Positions 25,637-34,907 of a stretch of 43,545 nt of DNA are shown piece by piece. Origin of the DNA: Rhodothermales bacterium. Its GTDB lineage: Bacteria; Bacteroidota; Rhodothermia; Rhodothermales; JAHQVL01. Position 1 is the stretch's first letter. Each line of letters opens with the position of its first letter. Location: assembly GCA_041391505.1 (NCBI GenBank), contig JAWKNW010000035.1, forward strand, positions 1 through 43,545, in the 5' to 3' direction. The notes below the pieces were generated by a model. That model worked only from the letters and a program-made list of their open reading frames with translations. It was not told where the DNA came from and searched no databases. Both the position numbers and the translations under genes were made by a program.

Positions 25637-26893
25637 CTATTTCTCGAGCGTCGCGCGGGCCTGACGCAGCAGCACGGCCTCTTCGTCCACGAACGCGTCG
25701 AACCAGAGCTTGCCCAGGAAGATCGCCGGCGGCGCGCACGCCTCGTGGCCGCCAAAATCCAGCGCCGCGACATCCACATCGACGGCCCCGTGCCGATGAA
25801 AGGCCTCGATGGCCATCTCGGCGTTCCGGAACGGCACCTGTTCGTCCTCGAGGCAATGAAAGAGCTTCATCGGAGCGCGGGGCTTCCAGTCGAACACGTC
25901 GTTTTCGCGCAACGCGCGGAGCAGCGGATGCGCCGGGTCTTGTGCCAGGTTTTCGAGAAACGAGGCGCTCAGCATGGCGCGGGGCACGTCGGGGAGGTGC
26001 GCGTTGATCTCGCGCCAGTCGAGGGCGCCGTCGAACAGCGCCGGCAGCGTCGTGTCGTACGGAGGGGCTAGCACCTCGGAAGGATTCTCGAAGAGGTCGT
26101 AGACCTGGTCGTAGGCGAAAAGCGTCAGCGGGAGATACACGGTGGTCGGATACGACCGGTCATCGACCATCTGCCCGAACATGACATCCGACAGGCTGTA
26201 CGGGCCGGCCATCGGGGCCGACGCGGTCACCTCGAACTCGTCCGCATACTGCGCCTCGATAGCGCGATGCGCGGCCATGGTGGCGTACCCGCCTTCGGAG
26301 TAGCCCATCAGGAAGAGCTGGTCGCCCAGCAGCACGCCCTCGTCGGCACTGTACTGCCGCACGGCGCGGAGCATGTCGACGATCGCGGTGCTCAGGCTCG
26401 CCGCATGCACGTACGGATGCAGCCCGTCCGAGACGCCGAGACCGAGATAATCCGGCAGGGCCGTGATATACCCGCTCGCCCCGAACCCCATCCCGATCAG
26501 ATCGAAATCGCGCATCGAGGCCACCCTGTCCTTCGCGATCGTGGTCCCGTGCTGATAACTGAGCAGCGGCGCCGGCGCGGTGAGGCCTTCCGGCACGGCG
26601 AGGGCGCCCGAGGCGACCGTGAGCGCGCCGTCCGTGTCGGTCGTGCGGTACAGCACCCGGTAGAGGGTCACGCCATACATCGGCCGGCCCGGCACGCCGG
26701 CCTCGCGCAGCCGCGCGGCCACGTCGTCCACCGTCACCGACGCGATCCGCTCCACCGACACGATGGTCCCGCGGCGGGGTTCGTCGCCGGCGCCGGCAAA
26801 AACGAGCAGCATGCTCATGATGGCTACGCAACGCCAGAAAAACGCGCGAGAGAGGACAGAAGAGGGGTATGCCGCCATGGCTGATCCGATCAA
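25637..26893 (-). CDS. secreted alpha/beta hydrolase (secretory-lipase-like)
   Basis: The 418-residue protein has an N-terminal signal segment (hydrophobic at about 22-34) and a lipase/esterase core: LLSYQHGTTIA (oxyanion region), YITALPDYLGLGVSDGLHPY, the nucleophile elbow FLMGYSEGGYATM with S199, then a candidate acid in HCLEDEQVPF and His in FGGHEACAP. This motif order is that of secretory lipases (LIP family) and related hydrolases. Substrate unknown. The frame starts at 26893; ATG 26878 (MAAYPSS) gives an equally good signal. The 110-bp gap to the divergent M1 gene must hold both promoters. Confidence 0.83.
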   Translation of the reverse strand: MIGSAMAAYPSSVLSRAFFWRCVAIMSMLLVFAGAGDEPRRGTIVSVERIASVTVDDVAARLREAGVPGRPMYGVTLYRVLYRTTDTDGALTVASGALAVPEGLTAPAPLLSYQHGTTIAKDRVASMRDFDLIGMGFGASGYITALPDYLGLGVSDGLHPYVHAASLSTAIVDMLRAVRQYSADEGVLLGDQLFLMGYSEGGYATMAAHRAIEAQYADEFEVTASAPMAGPYSLSDVMFGQMVDDRSYPTTVYLPLTLFAYDQVYDLFENPSEVLAPPYDTTLPALFDGALDWREINAHLPDVPRAMLSASFLENLAQDPAHPLLRALRENDVFDWKPRAPMKLFHCLEDEQVPFRNAEMAIEAFHRHGAVDVDVAALDFGGHEACAPPAIFLGKLWFDAFVDEEAVLLRQARATLEK

Positions 26894-27003
26894 TGAAACC
26901 CTGAGACCAAACCGGAACTACCATGGCGTGGCGCGCATGCTACGTCCCGTCCCCGGGGTATCGGAGTGCCCTCCAGGCGAAAAAGCTGCCGAACGTAACA
27001 TCC

Positions 27004-28899
27004 ATGACAAAACGCTTTGCTCTGGCCGCCGTGCTCACGGCCCTGCTCACCGCGCCGGGCGCCGCCCAGCAGACGGCCATCCTGCCGCTCGACATGCCGC
27101 CCCCCTCGTCGTACCGGACGGCCTCCGGCGCGCCGGGCGAGGCGTACTGGCAACAACGGGCCGATTACCGCATCGAGGCCTCGCTCGACCCGCTCACGCA
27201 TCGGATCGAGGGGACGGTCACCATCACGTACACGAACAACAGTCCCCACGCCCTCACCTACCTCTGGCTGCAACTCGACCAGAACCTGTTCGTCCCGAAC
27301 AGCCTCGGCGATCAGCGCTACGGCGCGGGTTCGCGCTGGCGCGGGGCCTTCGAGGGCGGCGGGATCGACATCGCGAACGCGGCCGTGTCGATGGGCGAGA
27401 CGCTCGTCGGCGCCGCGCCGATCGTCGACGGGACCCGGATGCGCATCGACCTGCCGGCTCCGCTCGCGGCGGGCGGCGGCGTCGCCGAGCTGGCGATGGA
27501 TTTCAGCTTCGTCATCCCCGAACATGGCGCCGACCGCATGGGCCGGCTCGATGTCGAGCAGGGACCGATCTACCAGATCGCGCAGTGGTACCCGCGGATG
27601 GCGGTGTACGATGATGTCGAAGGCTGGAATACGTTGCCCTACCTCGGCCAGGGCGAATTTTATCTGGAATACGGCGACTTCGACGTGTCGCTGACCGTGC
27701 CGTCCGACTTCGTCGTCGTGGCCACGGGCTCCCTCCTCAACCCGGAGGATGTCTACACCCCGGATCAGGCCGAACGCATCGAACAGGCGCGTACCAGCGA
27801 GACGACCGTATCCATCGTCGACGTGTCCGACGCCGGCGCCCCGGACCGCCGGCCGCAGGGCGAACCGATGCTGACGTGGCGCTTCCGGGCGGAAAACGTC
27901 CGGGACTTCGCCTGGGCGGCCTCGCCGGCTTTCCTGCTCGACGCCGCCGGCTGGAACGGCGTCCTGCTCATGTCGGCCTATCCGAAAGAGGCGCTGGGCT
28001 CGAACGACGCCCCCGGCTGGGAGCGCGCGACGGACTACCTGCGCCAGGCCATCAAGCTGCACTCCGACCGCTGGCACGCCTATCCTTACCCGACCGCGAT
28101 CAACGTGGCGGGCCGCGTGCGCGGCATGGAGTACCCGATGCTGATCTTCTGTGCGATGGACGACCGGGGGCAGGACCTCTTCGGCGTCACCGATCACGAG
28201 ATCGGCCATACCTGGTTTCCCATGCTCGTCGGCTCCGACGAACGCCGGCACGCCTGGATGGACGAGGGGCTCACGACGTTCATCAACTACTACGCCAACC
28301 GGTCTATGTATGGCGACGACGCCGATCGCCTCGCCGCGTTCTCGCCCGACTCCATCGCCAGCCGGATGGCCGGCCCCGGCGGCGCCCTGCCCAGCACGAC
28401 GCCGCCCGACCGCATGCCCCCCGAAGCGAGGGGTTTCCTCTCCTACCGGAAGCCGGCCTTCGCCCTGGTGCTGTTGCGCGAGTATGTGCTCGGGCCCGAG
28501 CGCTTCGACCCGGCTTTTCGCGATTACATCCTCCGCTGGGCCTACCGACACCCCCAGCCGGCCGACTTCTTCCGCACCATGGAAGACGGCACGGGCGAAG
28601 ACCTCTCCTGGTTCTGGCGCGGCTGGTTTTACGGCTCGGGCGTGTTTGACCCGTCGGTGGAGCCGGCGGAACAGAACGCGTTCATCATCCGCCAGCCGAA
28701 CGGCGTGCTGATGCCGCTCGACATCCGCATCGTGTTTCAGGACGGCAGCGACCAGCGGCTGCGGCTGCCCGCACAGGGCTTCGCCGGCCAGGATCAGGTG
28801 CATCTCGTCCCCCGGCAGCCGGATGTGGCCGCCATCGTCATCGACCCGGACCATCGCCTCCCGGATGCCGATCGGGCCAACAACCGGTGGCCGCGGTAG
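27004..28899 (+). CDS. M1 family zinc metallopeptidase, secreted
   Basis: A 631-residue aminopeptidase-type enzyme with a signal peptide ending PGAAQ. The N-terminal domain has the M1 beta-saddle opening YRIEASLDPLTHRIEGTVTITYTN. VRGMEYPM replaces the usual GAMEN exopeptidase motif. The zinc site is H398-E399-I-G-H402 (DHEIGHTWFP) with E421 in WMDEGLTTFINYY, at the standard 18-residue spacing. The helical C-terminus ends with a beta domain (about 545-625). The change in the GAMEN region is normal for this Bacteroidota subgroup. ATG 27004 is fixed by the signal peptide. It probably trims peptides in the periplasm or outside. Confidence 0.93.
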   Translation: MTKRFALAAVLTALLTAPGAAQQTAILPLDMPPPSSYRTASGAPGEAYWQQRADYRIEASLDPLTHRIEGTVTITYTNNSPHALTYLWLQLDQNLFVPNSLGDQRYGAGSRWRGAFEGGGIDIANAAVSMGETLVGAAPIVDGTRMRIDLPAPLAAGGGVAELAMDFSFVIPEHGADRMGRLDVEQGPIYQIAQWYPRMAVYDDVEGWNTLPYLGQGEFYLEYGDFDVSLTVPSDFVVVATGSLLNPEDVYTPDQAERIEQARTSETTVSIVDVSDAGAPDRRPQGEPMLTWRFRAENVRDFAWAASPAFLLDAAGWNGVLLMSAYPKEALGSNDAPGWERATDYLRQAIKLHSDRWHAYPYPTAINVAGRVRGMEYPMLIFCAMDDRGQDLFGVTDHEIGHTWFPMLVGSDERRHAWMDEGLTTFINYYANRSMYGDDADRLAAFSPDSIASRMAGPGGALPSTTPPDRMPPEARGFLSYRKPAFALVLLREYVLGPERFDPAFRDYILRWAYRHPQPADFFRTMEDGTGEDLSWFWRGWFYGSGVFDPSVEPAEQNAFIIRQPNGVLMPLDIRIVFQDGSDQRLRLPAQGFAGQDQVHLVPRQPDVAAIVIDPDHRLPDADRANNRWPR

Positions 28900-29016
28900 C
28901 CCGACTTTTCGCTTCTCTTTTCGCGGGGAAATCCTATCTTACGCCGGCCTCAGCCTGCGTCACCCACCCCCCGGCCTACGCCGCTCACCCCCTCCTGTCC
29001 CGCAATCATCGCGTCT

Positions 29017-30342
29017 ATGACCACCCTCGTGTACATCCTCCGCGGCCTGTTCGGTGTGGCCGTCCTGGTCGGCATCGCCTACGCCGTTTCATCGAACCGC
29101 CGGGCCGTAAACTGGCGACTGGTCGGGGTAGGCGTCCTGCTGCAGCTGATTTTCGCGCTGCTGGTGCTCAAGACCGGGCCGGGGCGCGCCGTGTTCGAGT
29201 TCATCGGGGGCGTGTTCTCCCGCGTGCTCAGCTTCACGTTCGAGGGGTCGCGGTTCATTTTCGGTCCGCTCGGCATACCCCAGGGCCAGGAAGGCTCGAT
29301 CGGCTCCATTTTCGCGTTTCAGGTGCTGCCCACGATCGTGTTTTTCGGCGCCCTGATGGGCATGTTGTATTACCTGAGGCTGATCCAGCCCGTGGTGCGC
29401 GGCATGGGCCGGTTCATGGCGAAAACCATGAAGATCTCCGGCGCGGAATCCCTCGCCACCGCCGCCAACGTATTTATCGGGCAGACCGAGGCGCCCCTCG
29501 TCGTCCGGCCCTACATCCAGGGCATGACGCGCAGTGAACTGATGACGCTGATGACGGGCGGGATGGCCACCATCGCCGGCGGCGTGCTGGCCTCGTACAT
29601 CCTCTTTCTCGGTGGCGACGACCCCGTGGCGCGCGTGGCCTTCGCCGGCCACCTGCTCTCGGCCTCGATCATGAGCGCCCCCGCGGCTATCGTGATGGCG
29701 AAAATCATCGTCCCGGAGACCGAGGCGCCGGCGACGACCGGCGAGATCGCCATGGAAGTGCCCACCCAGGGTTCCAACGTGCTCGAAGCCACGGCCGACG
29801 GCGCCAGCGAAGGCCTCAAACTCGCGCTCAACGTCGGCGCCATGCTCCTGGCCTTCATTGCCCTCCTCGCGCTCGTCAACTACCTGCTCGGGATCGCCGG
29901 CCGGCCGGTCATCTTTGGATGGGAAGCCTACGACCTGAACGGCGTAATCGCCAACTGGACGGGCGGACGGTTCACGAGCCTGTCGCTCCAGTCCATCTTT
30001 GCCTTCCTCTTCGCCCCGATCGCCTGGGCCATGGGGGTCCAATCCAACGAGATCCTGCTCTTCGGCTCCCTGCTCGGGGAAAAGATCGCGGTCAACGAGT
30101 TCATCGCCTACCTCTCGCTCGGCAACCTGAAAGACGTGCTCAGCGAACGCACGACCATCATCGCCGCCTACGCCCTGTGCGGGTTCGCCAACTTCTCGTC
30201 GATCGCGATCCAGATCGGGGGCATCGGCGGCATCGCGCCGCAACGCCGCAGCGACGTCGCCAGACTCGGCATCCAGGCCGTCATCGGCGGGGCGCTGGCG
30301 TCGTGGATGACGGCGACGATCGCCGGCATGCTCATCGGCTGA
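29017..30342 (+). CDS. concentrative nucleoside transporter (CNT/NupC family)
   Basis: A 441-residue inner-membrane symporter for nucleosides driven by H+ or Na+. Conserved features are FQVLPTIVFFGALMGMLYY, AANVFIGQTEAPLVVRPYI with the GQTEAP nucleoside/ion site, MTGGMATIAGGVLASYI, GHLLSASIMSAPAAIVMAKI and CGFANFSSIAIQIGGIGG. The insertion YLLGIAGRPVIFGW before the final helices is typical of Bacteroidota members. ATG 29017 is the natural start. It ends five bases from the stop of the convergent lipoprotein gene, with no terminator between. Confidence 0.94.
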   Translation: MTTLVYILRGLFGVAVLVGIAYAVSSNRRAVNWRLVGVGVLLQLIFALLVLKTGPGRAVFEFIGGVFSRVLSFTFEGSRFIFGPLGIPQGQEGSIGSIFAFQVLPTIVFFGALMGMLYYLRLIQPVVRGMGRFMAKTMKISGAESLATAANVFIGQTEAPLVVRPYIQGMTRSELMTLMTGGMATIAGGVLASYILFLGGDDPVARVAFAGHLLSASIMSAPAAIVMAKIIVPETEAPATTGEIAMEVPTQGSNVLEATADGASEGLKLALNVGAMLLAFIALLALVNYLLGIAGRPVIFGWEAYDLNGVIANWTGGRFTSLSLQSIFAFLFAPIAWAMGVQSNEILLFGSLLGEKIAVNEFIAYLSLGNLKDVLSERTTIIAAYALCGFANFSSIAIQIGGIGGIAPQRRSDVARLGIQAVIGGALASWMTATIAGMLIG

Positions 30343-30347
30343 CGCGC

Positions 30348-31097
30348 TCAGCCGGCCTCCTGCGTGTTCGCGCTGCTGAACGAGATGCGAAAACGGGCCC
30401 ACGCCGGCACCGGCTGCCATTCCTTCTTCTGAAAGATGTAGGCCGGCAGCCAGCGCATCCGCGTCGTGGCCTCCATCGCGATCTGATCCAGCACGGGGTG
30501 GATGCTTTTGATCAACTCGACGGACTGCGGCACGCCCTCCTGGTCGAGCCGCACCTGGAGCACGACCGCGCCGCCAATCCCCTGCTCGCGGAGGCTGTCA
30601 GGGTAGATGATCGGCACGTCCTTGCCCAGCTCGAGCTTGGCGCGCGGCTCCCTGAAATGCCGCGCCAGCAGCTTGTAGGCTTTCCGCTTGAAGTTCTCGA
30701 CATCCTGCACGGGGTCGCTCGTAAACGCGACGTCCGCCAGCAGCGGCTTGATATGCGCCGTGAAGAGGGAATCCACGATCACGGGTTCGTTCCGGAACAG
30801 ACGGATCAGGCTGCGTTTCACGGCGCGCTCGAACTGCGCCCGATCGTTGCGGCGCATCGCGGCGACCTCGCCCGGCGCCAGAAAAACCACGTCGTCGTCT
30901 TCCAGCGACATATCGTCGATGGTCTCCATCTTCGGATAAAAGCCCGACGTATCCTGGCCGGCCAGCCACCAGCGCGCGCCGGCGCCCTCCCAGCCCTCCG
31001 GCGGCCCATACCGCATCGCGGGTTCCGTCGCGCAGCCCGCGGCGAAAACGATGGAAACGAAGACAATAAGCGCGAATACTGCCGGTTTAAACCGCAT
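30348..31097 (-). CDS. lipoprotein with a TonB C-terminal domain
   Basis: The 249-residue product has a signal with lipobox FAAGC (Cys about 22), about 130 residues without recognisable motif, and a TonB C-terminal fold near the end: GIGGAVVLQVRLDQEGVPQ and DQIAMEATTRMRWLPAY. TonB proteins normally have a non-cleaved TM anchor and a proline-rich linker; a lipid anchor is not typical, and no ExbB/ExbD genes are near. The alternative start ATG 31127 would extend the signal by ten residues. It may be an energy transducer variant or use the domain for protein contacts in the periplasm. Confidence 0.82.
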   Translation of the reverse strand: MRFKPAVFALIVFVSIVFAAGCATEPAMRYGPPEGWEGAGARWWLAGQDTSGFYPKMETIDDMSLEDDDVVFLAPGEVAAMRRNDRAQFERAVKRSLIRLFRNEPVIVDSLFTAHIKPLLADVAFTSDPVQDVENFKRKAYKLLARHFREPRAKLELGKDVPIIYPDSLREQGIGGAVVLQVRLDQEGVPQSVELIKSIHPVLDQIAMEATTRMRWLPAYIFQKKEWQPVPAWARFRISFSSANTQEAG

Positions 31098-31185
31098 GGA
31101 TACAGATAGCCCTCCAACGAGGTCCATGGTTGCGAAGTCCGTTGCTACACAGACAAAAAAGAGGCGGGAATGTTGCCGGTAGCGA

Positions 31186-31701
31186 TCAATCGGCCGAAGA
31201 AGAGACGTTGCTCTCGGGCAACGCATTGGCGAGGCGAACGAAGTATTGCCGGCGATCCATGGCCACCACGCGCACCTCGCTGCCGGCGGCGATGAACTCG
31301 CCTTCCGTACGCACTTCGATCCGCCGGCCGCCGATGTCGACGATGCCCGTCGGGCGAAGCGGCGTGATCGCGACACCCTGCTGCCCCAGCACGCGCGAGC
31401 GATCCTCGCTCTCCCGGGCGATCAACTGATCGTCCCGGCGCAGACTCGTCGCCAGAATAAACCGGTCCCACGCGCCGGATCGCCAGAGCCAGTAGAACGA
31501 CGCCCCGAATGCCACCGAGGCGCCAACCAGCGCGATGGAGCCTCCCACAAATCCATGCTCGGAAAACGAGTAGCCGACGCCGAACAGGATGAGGAGCACC
31601 CCCACGATCCCGACCACATTAAACCCCGGCACCAGATAGACTTCGACGAGGATCAATCCGACGCCGGCCGCAATCAGGGCTATGGGGATGAGGAAATCCA
31701 A
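31186..31701 (-). CDS. NfeD family membrane protein, short form
   Basis: The 171-residue protein has N-terminal helices (FLIPIALIAAGVGLILVEVYLVPGF, GIVGVLLILFGVGYSF, then a further TM) and an OB-fold C-terminal domain: LGQQGVAITPLRPTGIVDIGGRRIEVRTEGEFI, the NfeD hallmark. NfeD proteins partner with SPFH/flotillin proteins in membrane organisation. It lies 47 bp after the longer NfeD gene, and the pair should be cotranscribed. No SPFH gene follows; the next gene down is the TonB-domain lipoprotein. Confidence 0.9.
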   Translation of the reverse strand: MDFLIPIALIAAGVGLILVEVYLVPGFNVVGIVGVLLILFGVGYSFSEHGFVGGSIALVGASVAFGASFYWLWRSGAWDRFILATSLRRDDQLIARESEDRSRVLGQQGVAITPLRPTGIVDIGGRRIEVRTEGEFIAAGSEVRVVAMDRRQYFVRLANALPESNVSSSAD

Positions 31702-31748
31702 TGGGATCGTGGTGCGCGTTACGGGAAAATAATGGGTGGGTGTACGGG

Positions 31749-33176
31749 CTAGGCGCGGGATGTTTCATTTCCCTCGGCGAGGGAGGTCACAGGCTGCACC
31801 TCCACCCGGCTGCCGCGGACCTGGACGACCCGCACGGCGCTGCCGGCTGGAATGTACTCTCCTGACGTGACAACATCTACCCGACGCGCCATTTCTCCCA
31901 CCGAAAGCTCCACCGTGCCGGCCGGGCGCAGCGGCGTCAGGGCGCGTCCGACCGCGCCGAGCCACTCCTCGTGCGTGTCCGCCGAGGTATAGCCGTCGGC
32001 GCTTGTCAATTCCGGCGCGAGCACGAGCCGGTTGAACCGCTGCGATTGCGGCAGGATGCGGCCCAGCGAGAAGATCAGCACCACGAGCAGGACCATCGTG
32101 ATCGCCATCGTCCCGATGGCGGACGTGATCGAGGCCATGTCGGGAAACGCGAGGCCGACGTTGCCGACCAGCGCGGCGAACAACGACCCCACGATGAGGA
32201 TCAGCCCGGTGATGCCGGCCACGCCGAAGCCCGGTATCACAAAGATTTCCGCCAGCAGCAGGATCACACCGATCCCGAACAGGACGATCTCCCAGCTTTC
32301 CACCAGGCCCATCATGTAGTTCGGCGCAAAAAACAGCGCGGCGCCCACGCCGGCCATCAGCCCCGCGAAGCCCACACCCGGCGACTGCAACTCGAAATAC
32401 AGGCCGCCCATCATCATGAGCATGAGGAGGGATTGCAGCACAGGCGAACCGAGGAAACGAAGCGCCTTTTCGGTGCCCGTCACGTGATGATCGAATCGCC
32501 GGCTCTCGTCGATCCCGAGCGCGGCCAGCACCGCGGGCAGATCCTCCATCTCAGCGTCCGCGACGCCGATCCGGAGCGCCTCCCGGGTCGAGAGCGTGAG
32601 CAGTTCGCCGGCTTTCGAGATCCCTTCCACTTCCAGGGAGTCGTCTACCATCGCCTCCGCCACCCGCGGGTCGCGCCCGTTGGCCTCGGCCGTCGCGCGC
32701 ATCAGGCCGCGCATGTAGCTCTGGTATTTCTCCGCCGCCTTTTTCCCGCTCCCGCCTTCCACGACGGTGGCCGCCCCGATCGAGGCGCCCGGTGCCATCA
32801 CGATCCGGTCGGCGGCATACGAAATCAGCGCCCCGGCCGACGCGGCGTTCTTGTCGATGAAGGCTACCGTCGGAATCGGTGTATTGAGGATGGTTTTGCG
32901 GATTTGATCGGCCGCATCGACCAGCCCGCCGAAGGTGTCGACATGATAGACGATGACGGATGCCCCGGCCTCCTCGGCCTCGCTGGTGGCGCGGTCAATG
33001 TAGCTGGCGAGCGCGGCGTCGATCGTTTCATCGATCGGGACGATATACGCCGGCCCCGCCCCGAGCGGCTCCGGAAAGTCGATTTTACCCGCCTGCTGCG
33101 CCAGAGCCGGCGTACAGGCCAGTAGGACGACCAGCGCCGTCAGCTGTGCGCGAAGGATGTGCAGCGTACCTTTCAT
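31749..33176 (-). CDS. NfeD long form with ClpP-type serine protease domain
   Basis: The 475-residue protein has a signal peptide (PALAQQ), then a ClpP-class serine protease domain (about 35-220): VPIDETIDAALASYIDRA, VYHVDTFGGLVDAADQIRK, FIDKNAASAGALISYAADRI with the nucleophile Ser, and a candidate Lys in GGSGKKAAEKYQSYM. Four to five TM helices follow (about 245-380), and the OB domain ends GRALTPLRPAGTVELSVGE. This is the long NfeD (nfeDb) architecture known from the Pyrococcus PH1510 protease, which cleaves stomatin. ATG 33176 is set by the signal. The gene next to it upstream is an L,D-transpeptidase. Confidence 0.93.
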   Translation of the reverse strand: MKGTLHILRAQLTALVVLLACTPALAQQAGKIDFPEPLGAGPAYIVPIDETIDAALASYIDRATSEAEEAGASVIVYHVDTFGGLVDAADQIRKTILNTPIPTVAFIDKNAASAGALISYAADRIVMAPGASIGAATVVEGGSGKKAAEKYQSYMRGLMRATAEANGRDPRVAEAMVDDSLEVEGISKAGELLTLSTREALRIGVADAEMEDLPAVLAALGIDESRRFDHHVTGTEKALRFLGSPVLQSLLMLMMMGGLYFELQSPGVGFAGLMAGVGAALFFAPNYMMGLVESWEIVLFGIGVILLLAEIFVIPGFGVAGITGLILIVGSLFAALVGNVGLAFPDMASITSAIGTMAITMVLLVVLIFSLGRILPQSQRFNRLVLAPELTSADGYTSADTHEEWLGAVGRALTPLRPAGTVELSVGEMARRVDVVTSGEYIPAGSAVRVVQVRGSRVEVQPVTSLAEGNETSRA

Positions 33177-33249
33177 GACCGATCCAGGTTGGTTGAGCCT
33201 GTCAGTAGGTACGCGAAACGCAGGGTGAAGATTCACCCCGCAGGCCGCC

Positions 33250-33999
33250 TCAATACTCCGTGATCACGGGTGTGCCCACGTTGACGAGCGCCCAGAGTTC
33301 GTCCATCTGCTCGTTGCGGATCGCCACGCAGCCCTGGGTCCAGTTCGTGCCGCCGCCGGTGCCGCTGCCGTGGATCTCGATCCAGCCCCCGAGCTGGGTG
33401 TCCATCGGCGGCATGTCGCCGCGTTCTTCGGCCGCCACGATCGCGTCGCGCTGCTCGCGCGAGATGATGCCGTCCTGAAAGCCCCGGTCGGCATCCTCGG
33501 CGTTCGGGTAGTTGAGCACGAACGCTTTGTAGAACTTGCTGTTGGGATTCTTGGAGACGACGAAGAACGTCCCTTCCGGTGTACGCCAGTCGTCGGGCGA
33601 GCTGAGGTTACCGCGCCGGATCTTGTCGGATACCACGTTGGCGCCGAAATCGGCGGGGATCTTGCGCACGAGTTCGGTGCCCCGGTACACATACACGGCC
33701 TTGCGCCGTTTGGAGACCCGAATCCAGACATTCGAGATCGCGCCGGTCTGCACATACCCCTGCTCGCCCGAGCGGGTGCGAACGCGGCTCCAGGCGGGAT
33801 TGCGCTCGATCACGATGAGCGGCTCGCGAAAACGCAGCGCGAGATACGCCTGCGCGTCGCTCGGACTCCGATAGAGCATCCCGTCGCGCGACACCGTGTA
33901 ATAAAGTCGCCGCGCATCGGCGAAATCGTCATCCTCCGAAAAGAGACCGACAAAAGCGGTCGTGACGAGCAGAAGCAGGTGGAGCGTGGTCCAGAGCAT
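33250..33999 (-). CDS. L,D-transpeptidase (YkuD) with N-terminal SH3-like domain
   Basis: The enzyme makes 3-3 crosslinks or anchors proteins in peptidoglycan. The 249-residue product has a signal/TM start (WTTLHLLLLVTTAFVGLF), an SH3-like part (about 34-88, DGMLYRSPSD...GYVQTG), and a YkuD domain from about residue 95 (RKAVYVYRGTELVRKIPADFG, TPEGTFFVVSKNP). The active site is H210 in IEIHGSG and C224 in WTQGCVAIRN; the position before Gly is Gln where many members have His or Asp. It follows the direction of the NfeD genes, 73 bp upstream of them. Confidence 0.9.
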   Translation of the reverse strand: MLWTTLHLLLLVTTAFVGLFSEDDDFADARRLYYTVSRDGMLYRSPSDAQAYLALRFREPLIVIERNPAWSRVRTRSGEQGYVQTGAISNVWIRVSKRRKAVYVYRGTELVRKIPADFGANVVSDKIRRGNLSSPDDWRTPEGTFFVVSKNPNSKFYKAFVLNYPNAEDADRGFQDGIISREQRDAIVAAEERGDMPPMDTQLGGWIEIHGSGTGGGTNWTQGCVAIRNEQMDELWALVNVGTPVITEY

Positions 34000-34118
34000 C
34001 AGCGTACGTATAAGGCCGGCAGTGAGTTAGCGAAACGGGTGAACCTATTACATTCGACATAAATCTAGGTGATTTAAGTCCAATCGACAAGTCGGTCTGG
34101 CGGAAAGATGCCCCGCTT

Positions 34119-34898
34119 TCAGCGCGAAAGCGCCCGATTCTTCGCCAGACAGACCTCGTAGGCCTCCACGACGCCGGCGATACGCGGCGCCGTGACCCGA
34201 TGTACGGCCGACTTGACGGCCTCGATCGCATTCTGCGGAGCAAAAGAGGTACCAACCGCCTTCAGCGCCTCGAGGTCGCCGCTGCTGTCGCCGATGTACG
34301 CCATGCCGGCGAGCGGTACGTCCAGCTGCTCGGACAGCCACGCCATCCCGATGTGTTTGCTGATGCCCTCCGGCAGGACATCGATCGACAGGTTGGTGCG
34401 ATGCACGGTAAGGCGGGGATGATGAACCGCCACGCGCTCCTCCACCACGGGCATCCAGCGGTCGATCTCCTCGGAAAACGGACTGATCATCCCGGGCTGC
34501 GTCCGCTTCGCAAAATCGAACAGCAGCGACGACCCCGGGATGCAGTGTTCGACCATCCACCGCCCCAGCGCCTCCACCTCTTCGCGGAGGTCGTCCGAAA
34601 AGGCGGGATGCCACTGCACGCGGGCGGAAACGGGGTCAAAGATGCCCCCGCCGCTCTCGAAGAGGACGGGCACGACGAGGCCGAGCGTCTGCGTGAGCGC
34701 CTCCACGTAGGGAAACGGCCGGCCCGAACAGAGGCCCAGAGCCGGGTAATGCGGCGAGGAATCCAGCCGCCCCCCGAGCCGCGCGAGGTCCGCGAGCCGG
34801 CTCATCGAACCGAGATCGAAGGCCTGATACGGCTCGCCAAGGCAGCCGTCGATATCCGACACGAACAGCCGTACCCGCGGCGAGGGATGTTCCGTCAT
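34119..34898 (-). CDS. HAD hydrolase with Cof-type (type IIB) cap
   Basis: The 259-residue phosphatase has motif I LFVSDIDGCLGEP (D15, D17), motif II LGLCSGRPFPYVEALT, a IIB cap over about 85-185, and motif IV IGDSSGDLEALKAVG with the usual GDxxxD metal ligands. The build resembles phosphoglycolate/sucrose-phosphate phosphatases. The substrate cannot be predicted. It starts nine bases after the fabI stop and is surely cotranscribed. Confidence 0.87.
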   Translation of the reverse strand: MTEHPSPRVRLFVSDIDGCLGEPYQAFDLGSMSRLADLARLGGRLDSSPHYPALGLCSGRPFPYVEALTQTLGLVVPVLFESGGGIFDPVSARVQWHPAFSDDLREEVEALGRWMVEHCIPGSSLLFDFAKRTQPGMISPFSEEIDRWMPVVEERVAVHHPRLTVHRTNLSIDVLPEGISKHIGMAWLSEQLDVPLAGMAYIGDSSGDLEALKAVGTSFAPQNAIEAVKSAVHRVTAPRIAGVVEAYEVCLAKNRALSR

Positions 34899-34907
34899 GC
34901 GATCGGG

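Noticed and set aside
23320..26007. 895-codon open frame on the plus strand, antisense to uvrD
   Set aside because: It is a composition shadow of a GC-rich gene; the minus strand carries a complete helicase with all motifs, and the shadow has no recognisable domain.
26890..28854. 654-codon minus-strand frame opposite the M1 peptidase
   Set aside because: The plus strand has signal peptide, HEIGH zinc site and proper length; the opposite frame has no motif.
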